NCBI GenBank assembly: GCA_017399175.1
Contig: JAFQEE010000056.1
Coordinates: 1 to 61,124 of the forward strand
DNA: 61,124 bases
From: Clostridia bacterium
GTDB taxonomy: Bacteria; Bacillota; Clostridia; Oscillospirales; Acutalibacteraceae
Direction of reading: 5' to 3'
Shown here: positions 44,951 through 53,435 of the stretch, piece after piece
Layout: every line of letters begins with the position of its first letter
How positions within the stretch are numbered: position 1 is the stretch's first letter
Notes under the pieces: model-generated
The model's input: the letters and a program-made list of their open reading frames with translations, nothing else
Database searches by the model: none
Told to the model about the DNA's origin: nothing
Position numbers and translations under genes: made by a program

Positions 44951-45655
44951 CTATACTATCCACTTATATCCCATACCCCAGACCGTAGTCAGATGTTTAG
45001 GTTGTGATGGTTCATCCTCAATTTTGTTTCTTAATCTATGAATATTAACATCAACGACTTTTTCATCACCAAAATAAGAATCTCCCCATACAAACTTTAA
45101 AATTTTATTTCTTTCTAAAGCAACATTGGGATTTGAAAAAAAGTATTCGATAATCTGAAATTCAACTTGAGTTAATTCTACCGGAACTCCATTTTTAGTT
45201 AGTGTATGACTACGCAAATCAAGTACAAATTCATTTAAAGAAATTGAATTCTGATGTGAATTACTTGTTTCAGGTTCACTTGTAAGAGAAACTCTTCTGT
45301 AAATAGCATCTATACGAGCCATTAATTCGGATGGTGAAAACGGCTTTGTAACATAGTCGTCAGCACCTACCATAAGGCCGGTAACCTTATCCATTTCCTG
45401 TGTTCTTGCCGTAAGCATAACAATACCAATTCGACTGCTTTTTGTCCTTATATATTTACATACTTCAAGACCATCAATTACAGGCATAGTTATATCAAGA
45501 ATTACAACATCAATTTCATTAATATGTTCATCAAATTTTTTAATTGCATCTTCACCATTAACAGCTTCAATTACTTCATATCCACTACGACGAAGATTAA
45601 TAACAACAAAATCTCTGATTGATGATTCGTCTTCTGCGATTAATACATATTTCAT
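44951..45655 (-). CDS. OmpR-family response regulator
   Basis: A 234-residue regulator: a CheY-like receiver (1-120) with the acidic pair Glu8/Asp9, phosphorylation site Asp54 (VILDITMP), the switch Thr in MLTART and Lys in TKPFSP; then a winged-helix output domain (about 130-230) ending VWGMGYKW. It probably binds DNA as a dimer and controls envelope or stress genes, with the kinase downstream as partner. It is 4 bp after the lipoprotein gene. Confidence 0.94.
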   Translation of the reverse strand: MKYVLIAEDESSIRDFVVINLRRSGYEVIEAVNGEDAIKKFDEHINEIDVVILDITMPVIDGLEVCKYIRTKSSRIGIVMLTARTQEMDKVTGLMVGADDYVTKPFSPSELMARIDAIYRRVSLTSEPETSNSHQNSISLNEFVLDLRSHTLTKNGVPVELTQVEFQIIEYFFSNPNVALERNKILKFVWGDSYFGDEKVVDVNIHRLRNKIEDEPSQPKHLTTVWGMGYKWIV

Positions 45656-45659
45656 AAAA

Positions 45660-47039
45660 TTACTCCTGATTCATAATTTGAAAATTCTCAAGAATAAAAT
45701 CTTCATAATTTTCATTATCATCTTCATTTAAAATCAGATATCCGTACACATAAGTACTGTTTTCTGCAAACTTGACATATTGATTATGATTATCTTCCCA
45801 ATCCTGTTCATAGAACGCTTTGATTGAAAACAATTCTTTTTCAAGTTGACCATCACTATCCACAGAATAAAATGTTAATGTGCAATTATTATCATTATAT
45901 ACCGCAGACATAGTCGATAAAATATCATCAGGGAATACAAACATATAATTAAACGAACTATTCATAAGACATTTAAAATCAACGGATAATATAGAGTCAA
46001 CATACTCTGACCATACAGTCATATATAGCTCATTTTGCTGATTAGAATTTTCAGTAATGCGATAACCAAAAGGTAAAACCTCATCAGTAGGAATTTCAAT
46101 GACACCATCATTATCAACATCATTACAATATGTTCTTGATGCTCTTAATGTTAAAGGTTCCTGTGACTGATTCGTTTCATACAAAGGCAAAGAAACATCA
46201 AACGATTCATTTTCAATATCAATAATTTCTGTAATTACTCCTACTTCACTAATAGCACCGTCAACAAATATCCTTGTATGCTTTTTTTCATTTATTTCGA
46301 TATTATCGGTTGTAATGTTATTAATCTCTAACATACCGGTCATTGATAGCTTTTCATCTGATTTTATTGAAAAATCATTGTTAAACACAATAATCCTTGA
46401 TATTGTCTGCTTTTCATTATCTGCAAGAACAATTTTGAAAATAACGATTTCATCACTACCGTCATTGTTCAAATCTTTAAGAAACAGATTTGAATATGTT
46501 TCTGTTTTAAGAAGTGTAGTTGTAATGCCATCGCAAGAATATACGGAAAGTAGTCTTTCATTGCCGGTACCAAAATCTGATGAATTAACTTTATCCGATA
46601 CAACAGCACCTGTCCAACTGATAAGAATTTCTGAAATATTATCGCCGTTTATATCAGCAAAATTAACTTCATAAACTTCTTCGTTTTTGCCTTTAATCTT
46701 TGATATATTTTTCCATTCACCATTAACGTGTTTAAAAACATTAGCACAGACCATTGAATCATCCATAGGATTAGAATAGAAAACAATAGCCTCCTGTTCA
46801 CCGTCTTTTTCCAAATCAAAATATAAATACGATGAACGATACTGACCACTGACCGGTGTTTTCATAATAACACCATTAATATCAGCAACCGATTCTTCAA
46901 ATGCTTTTTGAAGAAGACTGCTTTCGCCACTAAGTTTAGGTGGTCGCATTAAACTCTCAATAGATGTAATATTATAATCACAACTTGTAAGGGACAAACA
47001 AATAATAATTAATAAAAATATAGCAATAAATTTTCTCAT
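45660..47039 (-). CDS. Lipoprotein with FG-GAP/VCBS-like acidic repeats
   Basis: A 459-residue surface lipoprotein: hydrophobic signal, lipobox LTSC with Cys20. Repeated short acidic motifs occur: FDLEKDGEQEAIVF, FADINGDNISEILI, LKDLNNDGSDEIVI and CNDVDNDGVIEIP. These DxDxDG-like loops resemble FG-GAP/VCBS calcium-binding propeller repeats. No enzyme motif is visible. It lies between cdaR and a two-component system, so it may be the external sensor of envelope state for that kinase; this is inference. Confidence 0.82.
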   Translation of the reverse strand: MRKFIAIFLLIIICLSLTSCDYNITSIESLMRPPKLSGESSLLQKAFEESVADINGVIMKTPVSGQYRSSYLYFDLEKDGEQEAIVFYSNPMDDSMVCANVFKHVNGEWKNISKIKGKNEEVYEVNFADINGDNISEILISWTGAVVSDKVNSSDFGTGNERLLSVYSCDGITTTLLKTETYSNLFLKDLNNDGSDEIVIFKIVLADNEKQTISRIIVFNNDFSIKSDEKLSMTGMLEINNITTDNIEINEKKHTRIFVDGAISEVGVITEIIDIENESFDVSLPLYETNQSQEPLTLRASRTYCNDVDNDGVIEIPTDEVLPFGYRITENSNQQNELYMTVWSEYVDSILSVDFKCLMNSSFNYMFVFPDDILSTMSAVYNDNNCTLTFYSVDSDGQLEKELFSIKAFYEQDWEDNHNQYVKFAENSTYVYGYLILNEDDNENYEDFILENFQIMNQE

Positions 47040-47061
47040 TGTTTGTCACCTCACCTTTCAT

Positions 47062-48372
47062 TTAGTTTAATGGTGTTACCTTTACTTTAACATCATATCT
47101 TCCTACGCACCAACACGGGAAATCACCTAAAACCACAACATATCCCTGTAAAATATTCGTATTTTTTGTAATTTCTTGCTCTGTTGTATCGACAACAATA
47201 GAAAGATTATCAGCAGATATATTGTCTATATAACCTTCTTTACCTACAACTTTTACCGCAATATCCTTATTATTCATTACAGAAACTGAAAAGTCATCTC
47301 TGTTGTTTAAAACAGAAATACTTTTTGCGGGTACGGTTATTGTTTTTGACACCATATCTGAAGCATCAATTTTCACAGTAAATTTTGAAATGTTACTTAA
47401 AACTTTAAAGGAATTAGCAGATGTATTAACATCAACATTAAATGTGTTAATACTTCCTGAAATATCAGCAAAATCGAGTGTATCAACAACATAGTATTCT
47501 GTAGTTTCAATCATATCAACAGGCACTGCTACTTTTACAGTTGACGGATAAACTGTATATGAAAGTGGATTGTTGATAAAATAAGAAGGAGCATTTCTGA
47601 ATTCGATTGTAGTTGGTAAAACAACTTCTTTTAATACAGGAACAGTAACTGTAATATTCGATTCATCAGTAACAAGCTTTACATATTCAAGAGATGAGCC
47701 ATCATCTGTAACGATTTTAAAAACAGGGTCAAAAACTGTTGTTTTATCTAATACTTTTTCTATAGTGACATTTGCAGTGACACTTGAAACTTTATTAACC
47801 TCTGTAGTAGGTCCTGAAACAAGTACTGTATTTTTTGAAAGAACCGTATCACCAACAACACAACCGTCAGGCACAACAGATGTCAATTCTGTTTCAATTA
47901 CTCCTGTTAACGGCAATTCAATTTCCTTGTATGTATCAAAATATACTTCAACATAATTTGATGAATATGATGAAATTACATAATCAGCATTACTTTCTTT
48001 TGGAGTAACCTTTAACTGAAGTGTTTTAACACCTGAGCCATCAACATAATTTGTGTTTGCAATAACATCAATGTCATCAGCACTTAATGATGATGTAATA
48101 TATTTCTTTCCTTTAACTGTAACATCAATTGTAAATTCTGAATTACCGAAGACACTGAGTCCTAACTGTTCAGGAACACTGTTTTCAAGATTTATCTGAA
48201 CCGGAACACCTGTAATAACACGCTGTGTTTCCGGGCTTTTTTCTATTGCAACCCACATCCATAAAACAAATGCAAGTAAGCATGAAAAAAACAACATAAA
48301 TCGTTTATCTTTTAATAAATCAGAAAAAGATATTCTATTCTTTGTTTCTGTCTGTTTATTCTTCTGATTCAT
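47062..48372 (-). CDS. cdaR: YbbR-domain protein, regulator of diadenylate cyclase
   Basis: A 436-residue, membrane-anchored, extracellular protein. One TM helix (about 24-45; KRFMLFFSCLLAFVLWMWVA) is followed by four YbbR-type beta repeats, each with conserved VEV-like strands (for example SNYVEVYFDTY). CdaR binds and modulates CdaA. It overlaps cdaA by 17 bp. glmM, which normally completes the cdaA-cdaR-glmM operon, is replaced by the lipoprotein gene. Confidence 0.9.
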   Translation of the reverse strand: MNQKNKQTETKNRISFSDLLKDKRFMLFFSCLLAFVLWMWVAIEKSPETQRVITGVPVQINLENSVPEQLGLSVFGNSEFTIDVTVKGKKYITSSLSADDIDVIANTNYVDGSGVKTLQLKVTPKESNADYVISSYSSNYVEVYFDTYKEIELPLTGVIETELTSVVPDGCVVGDTVLSKNTVLVSGPTTEVNKVSSVTANVTIEKVLDKTTVFDPVFKIVTDDGSSLEYVKLVTDESNITVTVPVLKEVVLPTTIEFRNAPSYFINNPLSYTVYPSTVKVAVPVDMIETTEYYVVDTLDFADISGSINTFNVDVNTSANSFKVLSNISKFTVKIDASDMVSKTITVPAKSISVLNNRDDFSVSVMNNKDIAVKVVGKEGYIDNISADNLSIVVDTTEQEITKNTNILQGYVVVLGDFPCWCVGRYDVKVKVTPLN

Positions 48373-49243
48373 TTTTATTACCTCTTAAAATTTTCTTAAT
48401 CTTATTACTTTCTTTATCACTTACTTTTATAAATGAGCGAGATAAAATTTCACGCAAATCACCATCAGAAATATCTCGATTAAGCTGACCTTTTTCAGCA
48501 ATTGAAATCTGACCTGTTTCTTCTGATACGACTACAACAAGAGCATCACTTGACTCGGTCATACCCACAGCAGCTCTATGTCTTGTCCCGAGCTCACTAC
48601 TGAGGTCGTTTTTACCCGTAAGTGGAAGAATACATCCTGCTGAAACAACACGACCGTCTTTAATAATAACAGCACCGTCATGCATAGGAGCTTTAGGGAA
48701 GAAAATGTTACAAATCAATTCTGTTGTAACAGTAGCATCAAGCATTGTGCCTGTTTTAGCAATTTCACCAAGCATAGTATCTTTTTCAAAAACTATAAGT
48801 GCTCCAATCTGTTTGTCGCTTAAATCACTACATGCTTTACAAACAGAGTTAATTGAAGCTTTAATAGATTCCTGAATTGCTGACTCATCACGGTTTTTAA
48901 GATTAAACAAGTTGATATTTGAAACTGAACTTCTTCCTACACTTTCAAGAGCATGACGAATTTCAGGTGAGAAAATTATTACAAGAATAATAAGCAAGTT
49001 TCCGAACAACAAACTCAAAAGATACTTACTTGCCTCCATATTGAAAATCGAAACCATAAAATAAACTGCCGCAAGTAAAACAACACCTTTAACAAGCTGA
49101 AATGCTCTCGTGTCTCTTATGAGTTTTATGGCACTATAAATAACAAAAGCAACAAGCAAAACATCGAGAATATCACTGATTGAGTTGAAAGAAACTATTG
49201 CTCTTTTAACCTGTTCAAAATATGTGCCGAAATTTTCAAGCAT
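48356..49243 (-). CDS. cdaA: Diadenylate cyclase (c-di-AMP synthase)
   Basis: A 295-residue membrane-bound DAC enzyme. Three N-terminal helices (about 20-95) and a DisA_N catalytic domain (about 110-265) with the DGAVIIKDGRV (DGA) and GTRHRAAVG (RHR) motifs needed for cyclising two ATP to c-di-AMP. c-di-AMP controls potassium, osmolyte and wall homeostasis. ATG 49243 is used because it gives the normal CdaA start MLENFG; an upstream extension has no support. The promoter and two palindromes lie just upstream. Confidence 0.95.
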   Translation of the reverse strand: MLENFGTYFEQVKRAIVSFNSISDILDVLLVAFVIYSAIKLIRDTRAFQLVKGVVLLAAVYFMVSIFNMEASKYLLSLLFGNLLIILVIIFSPEIRHALESVGRSSVSNINLFNLKNRDESAIQESIKASINSVCKACSDLSDKQIGALIVFEKDTMLGEIAKTGTMLDATVTTELICNIFFPKAPMHDGAVIIKDGRVVSAGCILPLTGKNDLSSELGTRHRAAVGMTESSDALVVVVSEETGQISIAEKGQLNRDISDGDLREILSRSFIKVSDKESNKIKKILRGNKNESEE

Positions 49244-49271
49244 AATTATCTCACTCTTTTCCTTAAAAAAA

Positions 49272-49285
49272 TACAATATATTGTA
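49272..49285. repeat. Perfect 14-bp palindrome in the cdaA leader
   Basis: TACAATATATTGTA. It lies 29 bp before the cdaA start codon, inside the transcribed leader if the promoter at 49339-49367 is used. It shares the 12-bp core ACAATATATTGT with the site at 49332-49343. Confidence 0.85.
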
Positions 49286-49331
49286 AAAATTTCGTTAATA
49301 AATAGTAAAATTCAAACGAATATACATATTC

Positions 49332-49343
49332 ACAATATATTGT
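49332..49343. repeat. Perfect 12-bp palindrome over the cdaA -10 region
   Basis: ACAATATATTGT. It overlaps the -10 hexamer of the cdaA promoter. Its centre is 59 bp from the centre of the 49272-49285 palindrome. Confidence 0.85.
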
Positions 49344-49367
49344 ATCACAACTTATTCTATTTTGCAA
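49339..49367 (-). promoter_or_regulatory. Predicted sigma-A promoter of cdaA
   Basis: On the minus strand TTGCAA (49367-49362), a 17-bp spacer and TACAAT (49344-49339). It begins within the last codons of the class V aminotransferase gene and gives cdaA an own start site, with the palindrome as a likely operator. Confidence 0.68.
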
Positions 49368-50499
49368 TTTTTCCTAAAGAATTTATTAATAAATCTATAT
49401 CACTTTTTTTAGTAAATAATGACGGAGAAATACGAACTGTACCTGTTTTATCTGTTTTATAGGTTTTATGAGCTAAAGGAGCACAATGAAGACCTGCTCT
49501 TACAGCAATATCAAACTCCGAAAGCTTATGAGCAACCTCCTCACTATGCATATTTTTTACATTAAATGAAATTATAGGAGCATATAGTTTGTTATCATTC
49601 ATTATATCAGTATAAAAAATCACATTCTTAAAATATTTCATATTTGAATAGAAGTATTTCATTAATTTAATTTCATGATTATATATACTATATCTTTGAT
49701 ATTTTTTTAAATATTCAACTGCTTTTGATAAACCGATTATACCCACCATATTTTGTGTTCCGCTTTCAAGTCTGTCAGGATAATAATTCGGTTGCGATAA
49801 ATCCCATGAATTACTTCCTGTACCACCTTCTAAAATCGTATTTAACACAATATCATTGTTTATAAGAAGTAAACCTGTACCGGTAGGGCCTAAAAGACAT
49901 TTATGACCTGAACAGCACACAATATCGATATTTGTCTTTTTTAAATCTAATGGCACAACACCTGCAATCTGAGAATAGTCCAATATAAACAACTTATTAT
50001 ATTTATGAGCCAACGATGCAAGTGATTTATAAGGTGGAATTACACCAAAAACATTAGATGCTCCTGTGCAAATAATCGCAACAGTATTATCTTTGATTTT
50101 TCTTTCAAAGTTTTTGAGTGTACAATAGAAATCTTCATCAATTTCAGCAATACTATATTCACAAATTCCTGATTTTTTTAAACTTTCTAATGGTCTTACA
50201 ACAGCATTGTGTTCAAGATTTGAAATTATAAAATGACTTCCCTTTTTGGCTAACCCTTTTATTGCAAAATTCAATGCAGTCGTACAATTATGAGTAAAAA
50301 TAACTTTTTCAGCAAAGTCCATGTGAAAATAATCAGCAATATTTTTTCTGCAATTATATATCTGTTCACTTGTATCAATTGCCATCTTGTAAGAGCTACG
50401 CCCGGGATTTGCACCATATAATTTAAATGCGTCATTAATTCCATCAAGAACACATTGTGGTTTAGGATATGATGTCGCACTGTTATCTAAATATATCAT
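49357..50499 (-). CDS. Class V aminotransferase / cysteine desulfurase-like protein
   Basis: A 380-residue PLP enzyme, fold type I. SGHKCLLGPTGTG carries the PLP lysine; MIYLDNSATSYPKP opens the protein and GLHCAPLAH near the C terminus holds the Cys of the cysteine desulfurase-like loop. The C-terminal features match the am_tr_V_EF2568 subgroup, found with selenium-dependent molybdenum hydroxylase genes in some bacteria. It overlaps DUF3343 by 4 bp, a partner typical of this subgroup. No other selenium or molybdenum gene lies here. Substrate undetermined. Confidence 0.87.
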   Translation of the reverse strand: MIYLDNSATSYPKPQCVLDGINDAFKLYGANPGRSSYKMAIDTSEQIYNCRKNIADYFHMDFAEKVIFTHNCTTALNFAIKGLAKKGSHFIISNLEHNAVVRPLESLKKSGICEYSIAEIDEDFYCTLKNFERKIKDNTVAIICTGASNVFGVIPPYKSLASLAHKYNKLFILDYSQIAGVVPLDLKKTNIDIVCCSGHKCLLGPTGTGLLLINNDIVLNTILEGGTGSNSWDLSQPNYYPDRLESGTQNMVGIIGLSKAVEYLKKYQRYSIYNHEIKLMKYFYSNMKYFKNVIFYTDIMNDNKLYAPIISFNVKNMHSEEVAHKLSEFDIAVRAGLHCAPLAHKTYKTDKTGTVRISPSLFTKKSDIDLLINSLGKIAK

Positions 50500-50714
50500 A
50501 GAAACACATATCCAATATATTTAACTTTATTAATGTTTAAAAGATTTATAGTTTTTTCTGTATTACCTGTTGCTGTAATAACATAACCGCAACCTTCATT
50601 TCTTAAAGGATTCGGATTTTTTCTTATTACTGCTTTACCTCCGTTTTGTTCAATAATTTCCTTTGCTCTTAAGGCATATGTGACGGTGGAAAACTTTATA
50701 TTTACTCTGTTCAC
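50496..50714 (-). CDS. DUF3343 small protein
   Basis: A small protein of about 72 residues from the chosen GTG 50714 (GTG 50723 is possible). GGGTGA is 6 nt from GTG 50714. The sequence has FSTVTYALRAKEIIEQNG and a PNPLRNEGCGYVI loop that is the family hallmark. It is often paired with class V aminotransferases. Function unknown; a persulfide or selenium carrier role has been suggested by context only. Confidence 0.8.
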   Translation of the reverse strand: MNRVNIKFSTVTYALRAKEIIEQNGGKAVIRKNPNPLRNEGCGYVITATGNTEKTINLLNINKVKYIGYVFL

Positions 50715-50762
50715 TTTAATCACCCATTATATTTTATGATAACAAAAAATTTTTGATAAAAA

Positions 50763-50795
50763 ATATCCGTCAAGCACTTAAAGCCTGACGGGTAT
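50763..50795 (-). terminator. Terminator after ispF
   Basis: A stem of about 13 bp (50763-50775 with 50783-50795, one mismatch, one G-T) with a 7-nt loop is followed on the minus strand by a T run. It ends the transcript of the ispD-ispF unit. Confidence 0.82.
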
Positions 50796-50798
50796 CAA

Positions 50799-51296
50799 TT
50801 ATATGAATTTAATTTTATCTTTTCGTTCTACAAGACAGACACAATGTGCGGAAATTCCTTCTTTTGCTCCTGTAAAACCAAGTTTTTCTTCAGTAGTTGC
50901 TTTAACACTGACATAATCAACATTTACACCCAATGCCAAAGCAATATTTTCACGCATATCGTCAATATACGGAGCAAGTTTAGGTGCTTGAGCAATTACT
51001 ATTGCATCGATGTTATTAACCTTATAGCCTTTGAGTTTAATCAACTCAACAACTTTTTTCAAAAGAACTAAGCTATCTGCATCCTTAAAATCATCATCTG
51101 TATCAGGAAAATGTTTTCCGATATCCCCTAATGCACACGAACCAAGTAATGAATCAGAAATAGCATGAAGCAGTACATCAGCATCAGAATGTCCCAAAAG
51201 ACCAATGCCATTATTTTCGATTTCAACCCCACCAAGGATAAGTTTTCTTCCCTGCACTAATTTATGAACATCATAACCGTGACCAATTCTAAACAT
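50799..51296 (-). CDS. ispF: 2-C-methyl-D-erythritol 2,4-cyclodiphosphate synthase
   Basis: A 165-residue enzyme of the MEP isoprenoid pathway. GYDVHKL has the metal-binding Asp-x-His, [14 protein letters not shown] the second metal His, and FPDTD the substrate loop; [12 protein letters not shown] binds CDP. Length is normal. It follows ispD by 5 bp; order ispD-ispF is widespread. Confidence 0.96.
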   Translation of the reverse strand: MFRIGHGYDVHKLVQGRKLILGGVEIENNGIGLLGHSDADVLLHAISDSLLGSCALGDIGKHFPDTDDDFKDADSLVLLKKVVELIKLKGYKVNNIDAIVIAQAPKLAPYIDDMRENIALALGVNVDYVSVKATTEEKLGFTGAKEGISAHCVCLVERKDKIKFI

Positions 51297-51301
51297 CTGT
51301 C

Positions 51302-52009
51302 TTATCCCCTTTTCCTTATATAATTCAATGCTAATTCCACATCTTCAGGTGTTGTGATTTTAATGTTTTCATAATCACCATCTACAACTTTTACAGTCTT
51401 TCCATATGCTTCAATAAGCATACAATCATCTGTAAAATTTCTACTGTTTTCAACATTATTAACTGCATCTAAATAAAGTGATTTATTAAAAATCTGTGGA
51501 GTTTGAATAAATCTTAAATAATTCCTGTCAGGTGTCGCAAAAATGTCATTGTTATCATTCACCTGTTTTACTGTGTCTTTTACTTTTACACCTGTTGCAG
51601 CCGCACCGAATTTGACAGCCATCTCAAGAGTATCAGTAATTACTTTTTCAGTTACAAGTGGTCGAGCACCATCGTGAATTGCAATATAATCAGCTTGTGA
51701 TGAGGTGTTGATAACACCATTATATACACTTATTTGGCGTGTTTCACCGCCTGCAACTACACAAGATACTTTTTTGAAATCATATTCATTAATGAGTTCT
51801 TTGACATCTTCAATATCACTCTCACGAGTCACAACAACAATTTCATCTATTGCTTCTGTTTTATCAAATACGCTGATAGTACGCACTATAACAGGAATGC
51901 TATCAATACTTAAAAATTGTTTATTAATTCCACCCATACGAGTTGAATTACCTGCCGAGACAATTACGGCAGAAACTAAAATATTATCTTTTTCCGTAAT
52001 GTCTGGCAT
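51302..52009 (-). CDS. ispD: 2-C-methyl-D-erythritol 4-phosphate cytidylyltransferase
   Basis: A 235-residue enzyme. [16 protein letters not shown] is the cytidylyl loop with key Arg, [11 protein letters not shown] the metal-binding region, and TPQIF and [11 protein letters not shown] conserved later. It joins MEP with CTP. It is 12 bp downstream of the aminotransferase gene. Confidence 0.95.
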   Translation of the reverse strand: MPDITEKDNILVSAVIVSAGNSTRMGGINKQFLSIDSIPVIVRTISVFDKTEAIDEIVVVTRESDIEDVKELINEYDFKKVSCVVAGGETRQISVYNGVINTSSQADYIAIHDGARPLVTEKVITDTLEMAVKFGAAATGVKVKDTVKQVNDNNDIFATPDRNYLRFIQTPQIFNKSLYLDAVNNVENSRNFTDDCMLIEAYGKTVKVVDGDYENIKITTPEDVELALNYIRKRG

Positions 52010-52021
52010 AAAAACAACTCC

Positions 52022-53290
52022 TTATATCAAAGCTTCAATTGCAGCAAGTTTTGCACAAAGGCAGAAAACATCCATAGCCTTGCCCAAATTCTCAAGTGAT
52101 GGGAATGTAGGTGCAATTCTTATATTCTTATCTTCCGGGTCAATACCATATGGATATGTTGCACCTACTGTTGTGAGTACAAGACCAGCATCTTTGCAAA
52201 GTTCACCAATTCTTTTTGCACTTGAACCAATTGTGTCATAGCTAATGAAATAACCACCTTTTGCCTTAACCCATTCACCAATACCTAAAGGTGTAATCTC
52301 GCTCTCAAGTTTCTGAAGAACAAGATTGAACTTTGGTGCAATAATTTCAGCATGTTTTGCCATATGTGCTTTCAAACCATCAAGATTTTTGAAATACTTA
52401 ACATGACGAAGTTGATTAAGTTTATCATAACTGATTGTCTGGAAATTAAGTCTTTTCTTTATTTCAGCAATATTATTGTCTGATGCTGCAATAGCAGAAA
52501 CACCTGCACCAGGGAATGAAATCTTTGATGTGGATGTGAACTCAACAAAATAATCTTCTGTTCCAAATTCCTTACAAGCATCAAAAATGTTCAGAAGAAC
52601 ATCAGGTGTATCTGTTAACTCGTGAATGATATATGCATTATCCCAAATGACTCTAAAATCCTTTGCTGCAGGCTGGATAGATGCAAGTTCTTTTACAACA
52701 GCATCGCTATATGTTACACCGTTAGGATTTGAATACTTTGGAACACAGAACATACCTTTAACCATAGGGTCTTTAACAAGTTCTTTGATTTTTGCAACAT
52801 CAGGACCATCAGTTGTCATTTCAACGGAAATCATTTCAATACCAAAGAATTCTGTAATAGCAAAGTGTCGGTCATAACCGGGAACATTACAGATGAATTT
52901 AACTTTACCCTGTTTGCTCCAAGGTTCACAACCAGCAACACCAATATACATACACTGATTAATATAGTCATACATAAGGTTAAGACTTGATGAGCCACCT
53001 ATAATAATGTTTTTAGTATCAACCTCAAGTAAATCTGCAAAAAGTATTTTGCATTCAGGAATACCGTCAAGAACACCATAGTTACGACAATCAAAACCAT
53101 TTTCTGCTTTTGAATCTTCTGCTGTTTTCATTACATTAAGCATATCAAGTGATAAATCAAGCTGGTCAGCACCGGGCTTACCACGAGACATATCAAGTGA
53201 AAGTCCCTGACTTTTGATTTCTTCATATTTTGCTGTAAGTTCATTTTTAAGAGCAATAAGCTCTTCCTTATTCATTTCTTTTAAAAACAT
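52022..53290 (-). CDS. Aminotransferase class I/II, AspT-type aspartate aminotransferase
   Basis: A 422-residue PLP enzyme. MSRGKPGADQLDLSLDML is the fingerprint of the aspartate aminotransferase subgroup 1c (PF12897). STSKISFPGAG holds the PLP lysine and NYGVLDGIPECK, PKYSNPNGVTYSD and DNAYIIHEL are conserved active-site parts. It interconverts aspartate/oxaloacetate and glutamate/2-oxoglutarate. GGAGG sits before the ATG and a good promoter is upstream; it probably starts the isp unit. Confidence 0.92.
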   Translation of the reverse strand: MFLKEMNKEELIALKNELTAKYEEIKSQGLSLDMSRGKPGADQLDLSLDMLNVMKTAEDSKAENGFDCRNYGVLDGIPECKILFADLLEVDTKNIIIGGSSSLNLMYDYINQCMYIGVAGCEPWSKQGKVKFICNVPGYDRHFAITEFFGIEMISVEMTTDGPDVAKIKELVKDPMVKGMFCVPKYSNPNGVTYSDAVVKELASIQPAAKDFRVIWDNAYIIHELTDTPDVLLNIFDACKEFGTEDYFVEFTSTSKISFPGAGVSAIAASDNNIAEIKKRLNFQTISYDKLNQLRHVKYFKNLDGLKAHMAKHAEIIAPKFNLVLQKLESEITPLGIGEWVKAKGGYFISYDTIGSSAKRIGELCKDAGLVLTTVGATYPYGIDPEDKNIRIAPTFPSLENLGKAMDVFCLCAKLAAIEALI

Positions 53291-53322
53291 GGATTAACCT
53301 CCAAATACAATTTCGATTGAAT

Positions 53323-53351
53323 ATTCTATACCATTATACACATTTTTGCAA
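53323..53351 (-). promoter_or_regulatory. Sigma-A-type promoter of the aminotransferase-ispD-ispF unit
   Basis: On the minus strand TTGCAA (53351-53346), 17 bp, TAGAAT (53328-53323), about 33 bp before the ATG. Confidence 0.65.
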
Positions 53352-53435
53352 GTGATTATTGTAAAAACTGCATTTTATTCAAATATTCTTCTAAATTAAA
53401 TGTAAAATTGAATAATTTGACAATAAAATCTTCAA

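Noticed and set aside
53291-53435. T-box leader before the aminotransferase gene
   Set aside because: The leader after the promoter is about 30 bp, too short for a T-box, and lacks the TGGNACCGCG motif.
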